Origin: CALLPQ01 sp964392325
GTDB lineage: Bacteria > Pseudomonadota > Alphaproteobacteria > Caulobacterales > Parvularculaceae
Direction of reading: 5' to 3'
Length of the DNA stretch: 64,000 nucleotides
NCBI GenBank assembly: GCA_964392325.1
Contig: CAYMPJ010000015.1
Span: 1 to 64,000, forward strand
A model generated the notes under the pieces. It saw only the letters and a program-made list of their open reading frames with translations, was not told where the DNA came from and made no database searches. The position numbers and the translations under genes are program-made. Shown here in pieces: positions 52,354-61,673 of the stretch (the stretch's first letter is position 1; each line of letters begins with the position of its first letter).

Positions 52354-53205
52354 GTGAGTATGATACCGCTGTTTGGTATAGGGTTGCTGGCTATTGCTTT
52401 AGCCGGTTTTGTTTTGTTGAAATTAGCCTTTACGACGCGACTTGGAGAAATCCCCGGTGGCGGCTCTTATCGTACCCGCGACTATATTGGCTATACGCTA
52501 AAACAAAAGCTCTCCCTCGTATGGAAAGCTTTATGGGGCGGGCCTGCGGCCCGTCAAATTGATCTGGAAGAATTCCAGTTTAGCGAGATTGAAACCTCTC
52601 TTACCCGTAAAAATCGCAAAAGAGGGCGCTATCCAAAACGCTTGCTCGATATTGCAGCAAGCTTGATTATGCTATTGGTTCTTGCGCCAATGTTACTATT
52701 GGTGGCAATTGCGGTTAAAATTGATTCCCCTGGCCCGGTATTTTATCGTCAGCGCCGTGTTGGTATTAATGGTAAAATTTTCGAAGTTATCAAATTTCGC
52801 TCTATGGTTAGTGATGCCGAAAAAAATGGCGCACGCTGGGCAGATAAAAACGATAGCCGTATCACCAAACTTGGACGCCTATTGCGTAACACCCGGATTG
52901 ATGAAATTCCACAAGCGATCAATGTGTTGCGCGGTGAAATGAGTTTCGTTGGCCCGAGACCCGAGCGCCCGGAATTTATCGAAGTTCTTGAAAAAGAAAT
53001 TCCCCATTACAATGACAGGCATGTGGTTAAGCCGGGCATTACAGGATGGGCGCAGGTAGAATATGAATATGGTGCGTCTGTCGATGATGCCCGTAAAAAA
53101 CTCACCTACGATCTTTTCTATATCAAGAATTTCAGTATCGCATTCGATTTTATCATTTTGATGAAAACCGTGAGAGTTACCCTGTTTGGTATTGGCAGCC
53201 GGTAA
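52354..53205 (+). CDS. Priming sugar transferase (polyprenyl glycosylphosphotransferase)
   Basis: 283 residues. Two N-terminal hydrophobic segments, then a WcaJ-type catalytic half: RLLDIAASLIMLLVLAPMLL, PGPVFYRQRRVGINGKIFEV, IKFRSMVSDAEK, LGRLLRNTRIDEIPQAINVL, GEMSFVGPRPERPEF and VKPGITGWAQVEYEYG. It loads the first sugar phosphate onto the lipid carrier. It lacks the long N-terminal part of some homologues. It overlaps the TPR gene (TAATG). Confidence 0.9.
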   Translation: MSMIPLFGIGLLAIALAGFVLLKLAFTTRLGEIPGGGSYRTRDYIGYTLKQKLSLVWKALWGGPAARQIDLEEFQFSEIETSLTRKNRKRGRYPKRLLDIAASLIMLLVLAPMLLLVAIAVKIDSPGPVFYRQRRVGINGKIFEVIKFRSMVSDAEKNGARWADKNDSRITKLGRLLRNTRIDEIPQAINVLRGEMSFVGPRPERPEFIEVLEKEIPHYNDRHVVKPGITGWAQVEYEYGASVDDARKKLTYDLFYIKNFSIAFDFIILMKTVRVTLFGIGSR

Positions 53206-56200
53206 TGGCCTCACTCGAGTTTTTTTTGTATAAGCTTCGCTGGAGTGGCAGCAAAAAAAAACGCTTGGTGATGTTAACATTTGCGGCAACCGGGTTTGTT
53301 GTTGCCGGTCTTGCTGTTGGTCTTGTTGTTTCGAAGAAAATTTTTGACGAAAATGATAAGACCAAACTTCAGGCTCAAAATCTGATTGATAGTGATTTTG
53401 TTGTGAAGCCCTATAATCCGATTACGGATAGGAGCACAGCAATCGTAGATGCGCGTTACACCGCATTAGAAGAAAAATTCCAAACCAATCCGGATGATGT
53501 TGATACAGCACTCGATCTGATCGGTGTCATGATAGAGTATGGCAATCGCGCAAGTGGTCTTGCGATGATGCGGGCGAATGACCATCTTATCACAAAACCG
53601 GATCAGCGCATTCGCCTCGGGCGACACTATATGCAGCTGGGTTTGAATGAACAGGCGTCCCAGCGATTTTCTGAAATCACAAGAGATGATCTTGGTTTTC
53701 AAGAGGCTAAAATGCTTCTGGGCGAGGCGCAGCTGCGATTGCGTAATTATAACGAAGCCATGCGCTCGGTTGAGGCTATAGCCGGATCAAATGAAGCCGA
53801 CTTCCTATTGGCTCGTCTTTATTACGTTATGGGAAAATCTACGCAGTCAAAATTGTTGATTAATGAGATCCATAACCGGTTATCGCAAAATCATGCGTTG
53901 TTAGGGCGGGTGCGAAAATTCCAGACCCGCATAGCGCTGGATGAAAATGATCTCGATAGAGCGTTAAAAATTTCAAAACAGTCGGTCACTGCCAATCAAG
54001 GCACGTCGAAAACCCCAGATACCCCAGAAACCAATATCAATACGCCTGCGTTGAAAAATGCCCAATGGCAGTATCAGCTAACCCATCTTGAAGCCTTGAT
54101 ACGTAGCGGTGAGTTTGATGAGGCTGAGCGGGTGTTTTCTAAATTGGAAAGCCATGCCGGTGATCACCCCTCAGTGCTTGAGTTACGGGCACAATATTAT
54201 GCGGCAAGCGGACAATTCAGACGTGCCTCGCAAGTTCTTGACGGTTTGAAAAACTGGTCAGGAGGCGCGCTGCGCCGCCCGCTACTTTATGCTTATGTAA
54301 AGCGCGAAGTTAATGATTTGGCGCAGGCCCGAAGGGCAATTGATATTCATTTGAGTAATGCCCCCAATGACTGGCTGGGCCTATCGCTTCTGGCTAATTT
54401 CCATTTGGAAGATGAGCGATTTGGTGATCTTGAAGTATTACTCGATCATCTTGATAAGCATGCGCCATCTGTCGAGATTTCCGAGTTTTTTAATTATAAA
54501 CTGGCCTTGATAATGGGCAATTATGATAGGGCGCTGGATTCTATAGATGCAATTATCAGTGATGATCTCTCGGGGCGCTTTACCCATGTCGGATCAGGGG
54601 CTCCGGTCGCGGCAATGTTGATTGGTCTAAAATCTCGCGCTGTGCGTGATGCGCAAGATGATGCGATTTTATTTCGCGAACAGCTCAAGACAAGGCATCT
54701 GCATTTTTCCAATCAACCGCAAAAAGCGCTCAAATTTTTTGAAGACACCCTCGATAGACGTGCAGCAGAACAAACCCATCCTCTTGACCAGTTAATTCAC
54801 GGGGAATTGCTTCTGGAAAATTTTCGTGAAAAAGAGGCGCAAGCTGTGCTTTCCAATTTACCGGAAAGCGCCAGGAAAACCCGCCGGGCTGCTTTATTGG
54901 CCTTGAGGATAAACCGGCGATCCAATTTGGCCAGTTCCCAAGATCATGAAAGACGCCTCCACGGCAATTTTGAAAGTGTTTCGCAGTCATCGCGCCTGGA
55001 AGGGGATGAAGAAACACCTCAACTCTTGCAGCAAATCTTACTGATGGATGCGATCAGGCTTGGCAATATTACCGATGCGCGGGCAATGGTAGAGAGCGAT
55101 TGGAATTTACTAGACAACCATTCGGTTTTTCTTGCTTTGGGCAAGGGGGTGATACGGTCTTTGGGGCGCACTGATTTGCCTGTCAGCTCTCAGGAAGAGT
55201 ACAAAGCCTTTGCCCATGCAATTGCGATACGCGGCTATGAGTATATCGATCAGGTAGAAGCGGCGATTTTGGTAGGGTCGCTTTTCGAGGTTTCAAAAGA
55301 TATGACTCGCGCGAAGCAATATTTTCGCGAAGCGGTTTTAAAGCACAGCAATCAATGGCCGGTATTACGCGAATATTTGCGTATTTCCATCGTGAAGCCA
55401 GAAGACCGAAGAGCGGCCAGTGCTTTCTTGAAAGCGTTAGCTGAAAATACACGCCAGCTCAGCCCTGATCATAAAACAGTGCTAAAAATTGCTGCGCTAG
55501 TTTCTGATGCGCAAACCGGTGACCAGATGCGCGCTTCTTTATTGAAACTCTATAAGCGGGAAGCGTCGCCAATCATCGCGTTGGCTTTGGCCGATAGTTT
55601 TGACTATTTCGAGCCGTCCGGCGCATCCAAGGCCGACGCATCCAATGGAAGGGCAAACAGACAGACCGGTGAGATTGTTGCGATTCTTAAAAATGCAGCA
55701 CAAGCCCCTGACTTGGATGATAAACTTATGGAAAGCTTAAGTATTTCCCTTGCGCGGTTCGGGGAGGTTGATTTGGCCGCTTCCCTGCTGGAAGGAAAAA
55801 TTACGTCTGGATATTCTAATCGGTCTGATGGGCATGATCGAATCACGCCTCTGGTCAAGGCAAGAGGCCGACTGGTATATTTGCGGGCGGATTCAAATTC
55901 TAATCAAAGCAAACCCGTAAATAGTGGCGCTTTAGAGGGCACAGCACAGTCGAACGAAGAGAAGCTAAAAGATATCTTTTTCGCAAGGTGGGCAATAATG
56001 CTGATAAAACCGGGATTTGTGGACTATGAAAGTCTTGAGGCTTATGCGCTGGCTCTTGAGCGCGGTCATTATGACAATCATGCTGTTCGCGTAAAACGGG
56101 AAATAGGAAGTTTAAGTTCGCGTGGTACTTTAACCGGTCAACGCCGTGGATCAAATTTGAGTGATCATGGTGATAGTGTGTCCCATAATGGGGCAAAACT

Positions 56201-56219
56201 CGCCCAAAAAGGGATATAA
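53205..56219 (+). CDS. Large TPR-repeat protein of the EPS locus (PrsT-like)
   Basis: 1004 residues. One N-terminal membrane helix (residues ~20-42, LTFAATGFVVAGLAVGLVV), then many helix-turn-helix repeats of TPR type (for example LGRHYMQLGLNEQASQRFSE, LRLRNYNEAMRSVEAIAG, LDENDLDRALKISKQS). The position directly after the priming transferase in an XrtA-type locus suggests the TPR protein called PrsT. It faces the periplasm and probably organises export proteins. Confidence 0.75.
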   Translation: MASLEFFLYKLRWSGSKKKRLVMLTFAATGFVVAGLAVGLVVSKKIFDENDKTKLQAQNLIDSDFVVKPYNPITDRSTAIVDARYTALEEKFQTNPDDVDTALDLIGVMIEYGNRASGLAMMRANDHLITKPDQRIRLGRHYMQLGLNEQASQRFSEITRDDLGFQEAKMLLGEAQLRLRNYNEAMRSVEAIAGSNEADFLLARLYYVMGKSTQSKLLINEIHNRLSQNHALLGRVRKFQTRIALDENDLDRALKISKQSVTANQGTSKTPDTPETNINTPALKNAQWQYQLTHLEALIRSGEFDEAERVFSKLESHAGDHPSVLELRAQYYAASGQFRRASQVLDGLKNWSGGALRRPLLYAYVKREVNDLAQARRAIDIHLSNAPNDWLGLSLLANFHLEDERFGDLEVLLDHLDKHAPSVEISEFFNYKLALIMGNYDRALDSIDAIISDDLSGRFTHVGSGAPVAAMLIGLKSRAVRDAQDDAILFREQLKTRHLHFSNQPQKALKFFEDTLDRRAAEQTHPLDQLIHGELLLENFREKEAQAVLSNLPESARKTRRAALLALRINRRSNLASSQDHERRLHGNFESVSQSSRLEGDEETPQLLQQILLMDAIRLGNITDARAMVESDWNLLDNHSVFLALGKGVIRSLGRTDLPVSSQEEYKAFAHAIAIRGYEYIDQVEAAILVGSLFEVSKDMTRAKQYFREAVLKHSNQWPVLREYLRISIVKPEDRRAASAFLKALAENTRQLSPDHKTVLKIAALVSDAQTGDQMRASLLKLYKREASPIIALALADSFDYFEPSGASKADASNGRANRQTGEIVAILKNAAQAPDLDDKLMESLSISLARFGEVDLAASLLEGKITSGYSNRSDGHDRITPLVKARGRLVYLRADSNSNQSKPVNSGALEGTAQSNEEKLKDIFFARWAIMLIKPGFVDYESLEAYALALERGHYDNHAVRVKREIGSLSSRGTLTGQRRGSNLSDHGDSVSHNGAKLAQKGI

Positions 56220-56404
56220 GAGAAAGCGGTGTAGGAAAAAAGCTGAATTGAGACCCTTTATGAAGTAGAGCGCATAGGAAGTGAAAAGCTCGCTTTTGTG
56301 GGTTTAAAGCAAGCGAAATGAGCCTCTGGTCAGGGTTTTTGAATATTGCCCGAAAGCCCATGAAAATGCCTTAATTCATTGGCTTAAAGGGTTAAATCTA
56401 AAGG

Positions 56405-56420
56405 TGGCAAGGAACTTGCG
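56405..56420 (+). promoter_or_regulatory. Sigma-54 promoter of the export operon
   Basis: TGGCAA-GGAAC-TTGC, with GG and GC 10 bases apart. Exosortase-type EPS loci are known to use the sigma-54 activators PrsR/PrsK, which fits; those genes are not in the window. Confidence 0.75.
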
Positions 56421-56491
56421 ATCAAGCTATAGCCTATTTTGTTATTGAAGGGCTTGGAATTGTGTCACTGGAGGATTTATAGCGGCGCAAA

Positions 56492-56548
56492 ATGTGGGAA
56501 TGGTTTTCTAAGTGGGTCGATTTTTGGGTTAACGAATTAGGATTATAA
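56492..56548 (+). CDS. Possible 18-residue Trp-rich leader peptide
   Basis: MWEWFSKWVDFWVNELGL then stop, ending 11 bases before the export lipoprotein ATG. GGAGG lies 17 bases upstream, which is too far to be a strong ribosome site. Four Trp in 18 residues is unusual; could be chance or a leader peptide. Confidence 0.25.
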   Translation: MWEWFSKWVDFWVNELGL

Positions 56549-56559
56549 AGGAACGAGAG

Positions 56560-57195
56560 ATGATAAAAACAAAATTTTTTAAAGCGCTAGTGGCTCTTGC
56601 GAGTGGTGCTTTTTTGATGGGCTGTACTTCAATTGGTAGTGAAAACCTACCCCCTGCGCCGACAGCTGCCGAGGCTAATTTGGTCGCTGCTCCAGATTAT
56701 TTAATTGGTCCTAATGATCAGTTGGAAATATTCGTCTGGCGTGCACCTGAACTTTCCACAGAAGTTGTGGTGCGCCCTGATGGTCGTATCTCAACACCAT
56801 TGGTTGATGATCTTGTCGCTTCAGGAAAAACACCTTCACAAGTTGCTAGTGAGCTTGAAGGGGTTTTGAGCGAATTTGTTAAATCACCAAAAGTTACAGT
56901 GAGTGTAAGCGAATTTTCTTCAACTCTTGAACAACAGGTTCGTGTTATCGGTGAAGCGCAACAGCCAACTGCATTGCAGTATCAAACCGGAATGACGGTT
57001 CTCGATGTTATGGTTGCTGTTGGCGGACTAACAGAATTTGCCGCTGGAAACCGGGCAACTCTTTACAGAGTTGTTGATGGTGAGCGCACAGCCTACAGAA
57101 TTAAGCTCGATGATTTATTACGTCGTGGCCGTATCGGTGCCAATGTACCTGTATTACCAGGTGACGTGATTTTGATTCCAGAAAGCGTTCTTTAA
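56560..57195 (+). CDS. Polysaccharide export lipoprotein (Wza-like)
   Basis: 211 residues. Lipoprotein signal with lipobox FLMGC. The PES domain reads PDYLIGPNDQLEIFVWRAPE, VRPDGRISTPLVDDLVASGK and SPKVTVSVSEFSSTLEQQVR, followed by an SLBB domain (IGEAQQPTALQYQTGMTVLD, VLPGDVILIPES). Outer-membrane export channel of the EPS. A strong terminator follows immediately. Confidence 0.92.
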   Translation: MIKTKFFKALVALASGAFLMGCTSIGSENLPPAPTAAEANLVAAPDYLIGPNDQLEIFVWRAPELSTEVVVRPDGRISTPLVDDLVASGKTPSQVASELEGVLSEFVKSPKVTVSVSEFSSTLEQQVRVIGEAQQPTALQYQTGMTVLDVMVAVGGLTEFAAGNRATLYRVVDGERTAYRIKLDDLLRRGRIGANVPVLPGDVILIPESVL

Positions 57196-57202
57196 ATTAG
57201 AC

Positions 57203-57235
57203 ATTGAGCCCACACAGAGTGTGGGCTCAATTTTG
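57203..57235 (+). terminator. Strong hairpin terminator within the EPS operon
   Basis: ATTGAGCCCACAC-AGA-GTGTGGGCTCAAT: a perfect 13-bp stem, then TTTTG. It would reduce transcription into the chain-length gene. Confidence 0.85.
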
Positions 57236-57269
57236 AGTATTAGTGTTTTATTTCTGTAAGGTGTGAGTT

Positions 57270-58811
57270 GTGATTGATCTATCGGAATTACCAAGGCCTG
57301 TAGTTCGATATGGTATCGGATTGTGGAGGCGCAGATGGCTGATTGTAGCGATTGCCTGGGTAATGGCTCTTGCTGGCTGGTTTGCGATTTCCTTGATACC
57401 CGATCGATATTTAAGTCGCGCTCGCGTCTTTATACAAGAACCGGTTGTCGATCCACTTATCAGCGATATTACTGAAAAACCTAACATTTCCCAGCGTGTT
57501 GAAGTCTTGCGAGAGACGATGCTGACCTTCCCGAATGTTGAGCAAATGGTTTATCGCTCCGGTCTGGATTCAACAATTGTTGCGATATCACCGCTTGACC
57601 GTCAAGCTCAACTGGAACGTATCGTTAAAACAATCATTGCCGATATATCCATCGTTAATCCGCGTAGTACCTATTTTGAAATACGCTATGGTCACTATGA
57701 TCCCAATATAGCTAAAGATGTTGTTGATGCGGCGCTTAATTTGATGATCGAACAGGATCTCGGGGCAAGCATCCGGCAATCAGAGATTATCGAAGAGAGG
57801 TTGCGCGAACGCATAGCGGAGTTTGATGCGCTACTGGTTCAACAGGAACAAGAAATTGCCCAATATCGCCGTATTCATTCGACCGAATTGGCGGCGACCA
57901 TTGGCGATGAACAACAAAGCGAGCGAAAACAGTCTGAACTTAACTCGGTAATCGATCAGATTTCACAGACTTCTCTTCGTGTTGAAACATTGCGTGTGCG
58001 GCTTGCATCAACACCCCGGCTATCAACAGGGGGTGAGCTGGATAATTTGAAAATCGAGTTATCGCAATTGCGCAGTCAGTATAATGATAATTATCCTGAC
58101 ATTCAAAACCTGTTACAACAAATCGAACGCCTTGAGTCTGATAGCGCTCTGCCGGACAATGAAGATTATCTTCGTGTCCAAACAGAGTTGCGCAGTGCGC
58201 GCGATACACTGGCCGCACTAAAGGTGCGCGAAGAGCGTATCCGGGCCGATATCGAGCGTGACTTTGTGACGATTGGTCAGTCGCCAGAAATTGCGACACA
58301 GCTCTTGCGTCTTCAACGCCGGGCGGAAGAGACCAGACAGAATCTGAATAAAATCACTACCCAGCGAGACGCCATCGTAAACAGACGGACCTTGAGTGAT
58401 GGTAGTTCAGGGCTTGATTACAGGGTACTAGAGCGTCCACGCAAGGCCCTCGTGCCCAACGATCCGCCCAGATTGCCTCTGATTTTGGCAGTAATCTTTC
58501 TGGCATTTGGCGCTGGCGGCGCCTTGGCGTTGATGCTGACGTTTTTGGATAAAACTTACACGCAGTCGGCAGACCTTGAGTCGGCCTTTAATATACCCGT
58601 TATGGGTGCAATTGGCACAGTAAAGACACCAAATGTAATAAGGCAGACGCGATTTGATTTTATAAAGCTAGTGGGTGCCAGTTCGGCCCTTTTCTTGCTA
58701 TGCTTTATTTATATTTATGCAGCTGTTCTTCATCCACAGGCGAATGTCCTGAAAGGCACTGACCAATCGGCGGCCTTGAAGTTGGATAATTCTCTAGAAA
58801 GAGTTCGATAA
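57270..58811 (+). CDS. Polysaccharide chain-length determinant (Wzz-like, XrtA-type)
   Basis: 513 residues from GTG 57270 (AAGGTG upstream). Transmembrane helix at ~22-45 (LIVAIAWVMALAGWFAISLI), a long coiled coil (residues ~150-370, REEIAEFDALLVQQEQEIAQ-like heptads), a GNVR-like stretch (VLERPRKALVPNDPPRLPLI) and one or two C-terminal membrane helices. Controls chain length and works with the kinase, which starts at its stop (58811). Confidence 0.88.
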   Translation: MIDLSELPRPVVRYGIGLWRRRWLIVAIAWVMALAGWFAISLIPDRYLSRARVFIQEPVVDPLISDITEKPNISQRVEVLRETMLTFPNVEQMVYRSGLDSTIVAISPLDRQAQLERIVKTIIADISIVNPRSTYFEIRYGHYDPNIAKDVVDAALNLMIEQDLGASIRQSEIIEERLRERIAEFDALLVQQEQEIAQYRRIHSTELAATIGDEQQSERKQSELNSVIDQISQTSLRVETLRVRLASTPRLSTGGELDNLKIELSQLRSQYNDNYPDIQNLLQQIERLESDSALPDNEDYLRVQTELRSARDTLAALKVREERIRADIERDFVTIGQSPEIATQLLRLQRRAEETRQNLNKITTQRDAIVNRRTLSDGSSGLDYRVLERPRKALVPNDPPRLPLILAVIFLAFGAGGALALMLTFLDKTYTQSADLESAFNIPVMGAIGTVKTPNVIRQTRFDFIKLVGASSALFLLCFIYIYAAVLHPQANVLKGTDQSAALKLDNSLERVR

Positions 58812-59788
58812 TGGGATTGATTGAAAAAGCATTTGATAATGATGATGGCCCTAAAAAGGGTTCCGATCAAAAATCAAACCCGCGCGGTGAGGCGTCCAAT
58901 ACGATGGAGCGCTATCATGCGGTCCATACAAAAGAGCCCCGGGGCAATCACACTAAAAAGCAATTCGATTTGGATTTTTCCAGTCTGGCAAGCCAGGGCT
59001 TTTTTGTTCCCAATGAGACACCGACACAGCTTTCACTGGAGTTGCGCGTCCTAAAACGCCGGCTTTTGCGGCGCGTGGGATTTCTACGAAATAATGCTGC
59101 CGCGATGGATTTGAGACTGCGCAATAATGCGCGCGAGCGTAATCTGGTTATGGTTACCTCAACCCGTCCCGCGGAAGGCAAAACATTTACCGCGATAAAC
59201 CTTGCTTTGAGTCTTGCGATTGAAGACCAAATTAACGTCACCCTGCTTGATGGGGATGCGCCGCGTCCGAAAATTCAATCCCATTTGGGTTTGCGCGAAT
59301 CAACCGGATTTACCGATCTGATTGTCAATGAAGATGTATCATTTGAAGACGTTGCGGTAAGAGCGCGTCAGGTGCCCTTTACATTACTCCCGGAAGGGGG
59401 CGCGGTTGATCGACCCGGTGATTTATTTGGCACTGTTCATGCACAAAAAGCATTAAACGACCTTTCTATGCGCCATTCTGGCGGTTTGGTCATTATTGAT
59501 GCACCGCCAGTGCTTGCTACAACCGAAGCAATTGTGTTGGCACCTTTTGTGGATGAAATACTATTTGTTGTGGAAGCTGATTCGACTCCTGAGCAAGCTA
59601 TTACTACCGCTCTCGAAGAATTATTGGACGTAAACCCGAATATTAGCCTTGTATTGAATAAATGTCTTATCGGGGCTGGCGGATCACACTATGGATCATA
59701 TTCGGACTATTATCCCACAGGCACACGAAGGGCTGTGTCTTCCGGGATGACGGCGCAAGAGAAACAGATGACTGGAAAGCGTGACTAA
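58811..59788 (+). CDS. EPS tyrosine autokinase (CpsD/CapB-like)
   Basis: 325 residues, a BY-kinase. Walker A LVMVTSTRPAEGKTFTAINL, Walker A' VTLLDGDAPRPKI and Walker B LVIIDAPPVLATTE. The C-terminal tail has the Tyr cluster HYGSYSDYYPTG. It phosphorylates itself and controls chain-length protein activity. Overlaps its neighbours on both sides (ATGs at stop codons). Confidence 0.9.
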   Translation: MGLIEKAFDNDDGPKKGSDQKSNPRGEASNTMERYHAVHTKEPRGNHTKKQFDLDFSSLASQGFFVPNETPTQLSLELRVLKRRLLRRVGFLRNNAAAMDLRLRNNARERNLVMVTSTRPAEGKTFTAINLALSLAIEDQINVTLLDGDAPRPKIQSHLGLRESTGFTDLIVNEDVSFEDVAVRARQVPFTLLPEGGAVDRPGDLFGTVHAQKALNDLSMRHSGGLVIIDAPPVLATTEAIVLAPFVDEILFVVEADSTPEQAITTALEELLDVNPNISLVLNKCLIGAGGSHYGSYSDYYPTGTRRAVSSGMTAQEKQMTGKRD

Positions 59789-61671
59789 TGGTGAGGGACG
59801 AGGACATGTTAAATCGAATCACAAGTACTTGTGATCATAGGGCGGCGAATGGGGATAAGATGTCTTCTAAAAGTTCTTTGAGAGCGCATTTGCGCAACTT
59901 TAAGCGGTCTGGCTTGGTAAAATCAGCAACTGTGCGCACTGGGCTGACGCTTACGCTTGTCGCAAGTATGAGCGCGAGTCTCGTTCTGGGAACCGCGATT
60001 GCACAAAACAATACGCCCAATGCTCCGCTTCGCCTGAAATCGGATTTCCTTGGATATAATTTTAGCGTAAGCCCGCGCGTTACATATAGTGACAATATTA
60101 ATCTTGTCCCTGACGAATTTAGTGACGGTCAATTCATTCTATCAAATCTATTTACCGGTAATGCAATCGTCAGCTTACCGCGTTTTACGGCTTTGTTTAG
60201 CGGTGATCTCGACTTTTCTTATTTTGTCGGAAGTGATGAAGATGATGCTGTTTTTGGTGCCGGCGCAGACGATAGCGATTTTTTTGTGAACCAGTCCGTT
60301 AGTGGAACGGGTACCGCGACTATTGTTGATAATTTCCTTTATTTTGATATTTCCGGTGGATCATCGCGCCAGCTGGTTGGTGATAACGCTGCTTTTTCTA
60401 ACAATGTAAACGCAGCGCGTGGTAATCAGACTACCGTTAGTTCTTTTGCGGTTAGCCCCTATATTTACCGTTCACTGCCTAATGAAAGTGTGGCGGAGGT
60501 TCGTTATCGCTATTCGCAGTCCTTTATTGACGAGCAAACTGGCGGCGTTTTCTTAAATGACTCGCGCTCTCATGAAGCTCTTGTTCGCTATGAGAGTGGA
60601 AGCTTGTTTGAACGCTTGAATTTCGTCGCGAGTGCTTATGGCAATCTGACCGATGAAGATGGACAGGTTCAATTGGGTGTTGATGGGCTCCCTCTTGTTG
60701 ATGCGGATAATAACCCGCTTTTGTCACCTGATTTTGCTTTTGATCAAGGCTCGCTCGAGTTTGAAGGGCAATATGCTATCAATGATAAATTCTCTCTTTC
60801 TGGTGCGATCGGTTATGATGAGATAGAAACAGTCGTTCCGGGCGGATTTTTTGATGATGGCGAATTATCAGGTATCTTCTGGCGCGCTGGATTTGCGCTT
60901 AGGCCTGGGCGTCGCTCATCATTACGGGTTGAGTACGGCCGCCGTTTCGATGATGATTTTATCGAAGCTGATGCGCGCTACCAGATTTCCAGACGATTTG
61001 TATTTACTGCGGGCGCAAACCGGACATTCCAGACACGGGCTTTGTCTAATGCGGATCAAATTGCACTGGTCGCACGGTCGACACTTGATTTTGCTGACCA
61101 GCTGCGTGAAGGCGGTTTTGGAACCCCAAGAGACATTATTCAACTCTCAACGCAATTGGGTAATACAGGCGGAACCACCGGATTTGGTGCCCAGACGATT
61201 GGTGTAGGACCAACCAATAATGCGTTCTTTAATCTAAATGGTTCTTTTGACAGAACCACTGTGAGCCTCGGTACGAGTTATCAGAATGCTGATTTTGGTT
61301 TCCGCGAGTTTGAGAATGTAACAAGCCAGATTGCTATAACGCGCACATTGTCACGCAAAGTCTCGTTGTTCGGGAACGTTAATTATCGTTTTGCTGATAC
61401 CAGCTTTTCGATTGCGGATTGTGTCGCAGCGCCAGGTGCATTTGGTCTCTTTTCTGCAGCGCCCGGTTTTGATGCAACGGCTGCCTGTTCAGCTGAAGCG
61501 GTTAATGCGGGTATTACCCATACCGTAATTGGTACCCTTGGTGCTAATTATCAGTTTACAAATCGCTTACGTGGATTTGCCTCTTACTCCCGGGCAGAGC
61601 GTTTCTCGCCGATTGAACTCTTCGAATATAGCGAGAATTCAGGTACGGTTGGTGTTGTTCTGGATTTTTAA
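59788..61671 (+). CDS. Outer-membrane beta-barrel of the XrtA-type locus
   Basis: 627 residues. N-terminal signal (LTLTLVASMSASLVLGTAIA), then repeated alternating-hydrophobicity strands with aromatic ends (for example FSVSPRVTYSDNINLVPDEF, SLRVEYGRRFDDDFIEADAR, FASYSRAERFSPIELFEYSE), ending in VGVVLDF, a C-terminal Phe typical of barrels. It matches the PEP-CTERM-system-associated outer-membrane protein by position and pattern. Likely secretes or anchors the EPS. Confidence 0.8.
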   Translation: MVRDEDMLNRITSTCDHRAANGDKMSSKSSLRAHLRNFKRSGLVKSATVRTGLTLTLVASMSASLVLGTAIAQNNTPNAPLRLKSDFLGYNFSVSPRVTYSDNINLVPDEFSDGQFILSNLFTGNAIVSLPRFTALFSGDLDFSYFVGSDEDDAVFGAGADDSDFFVNQSVSGTGTATIVDNFLYFDISGGSSRQLVGDNAAFSNNVNAARGNQTTVSSFAVSPYIYRSLPNESVAEVRYRYSQSFIDEQTGGVFLNDSRSHEALVRYESGSLFERLNFVASAYGNLTDEDGQVQLGVDGLPLVDADNNPLLSPDFAFDQGSLEFEGQYAINDKFSLSGAIGYDEIETVVPGGFFDDGELSGIFWRAGFALRPGRRSSLRVEYGRRFDDDFIEADARYQISRRFVFTAGANRTFQTRALSNADQIALVARSTLDFADQLREGGFGTPRDIIQLSTQLGNTGGTTGFGAQTIGVGPTNNAFFNLNGSFDRTTVSLGTSYQNADFGFREFENVTSQIAITRTLSRKVSLFGNVNYRFADTSFSIADCVAAPGAFGLFSAAPGFDATAACSAEAVNAGITHTVIGTLGANYQFTNRLRGFASYSRAERFSPIELFEYSENSGTVGVVLDF

Positions 61672-61673
61672 TC

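Larger units (their letters stand above)
56220..56559. other. Regulatory region inside the EPS locus
   Basis: 340 bases between the TPR gene and the export lipoprotein. It holds a sigma-54 promoter (56405-56420) and a possible 18-residue leader frame (56492-56548). The export gene's ribosome site is AAAGGAACGAGAG. Confidence 0.6.
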
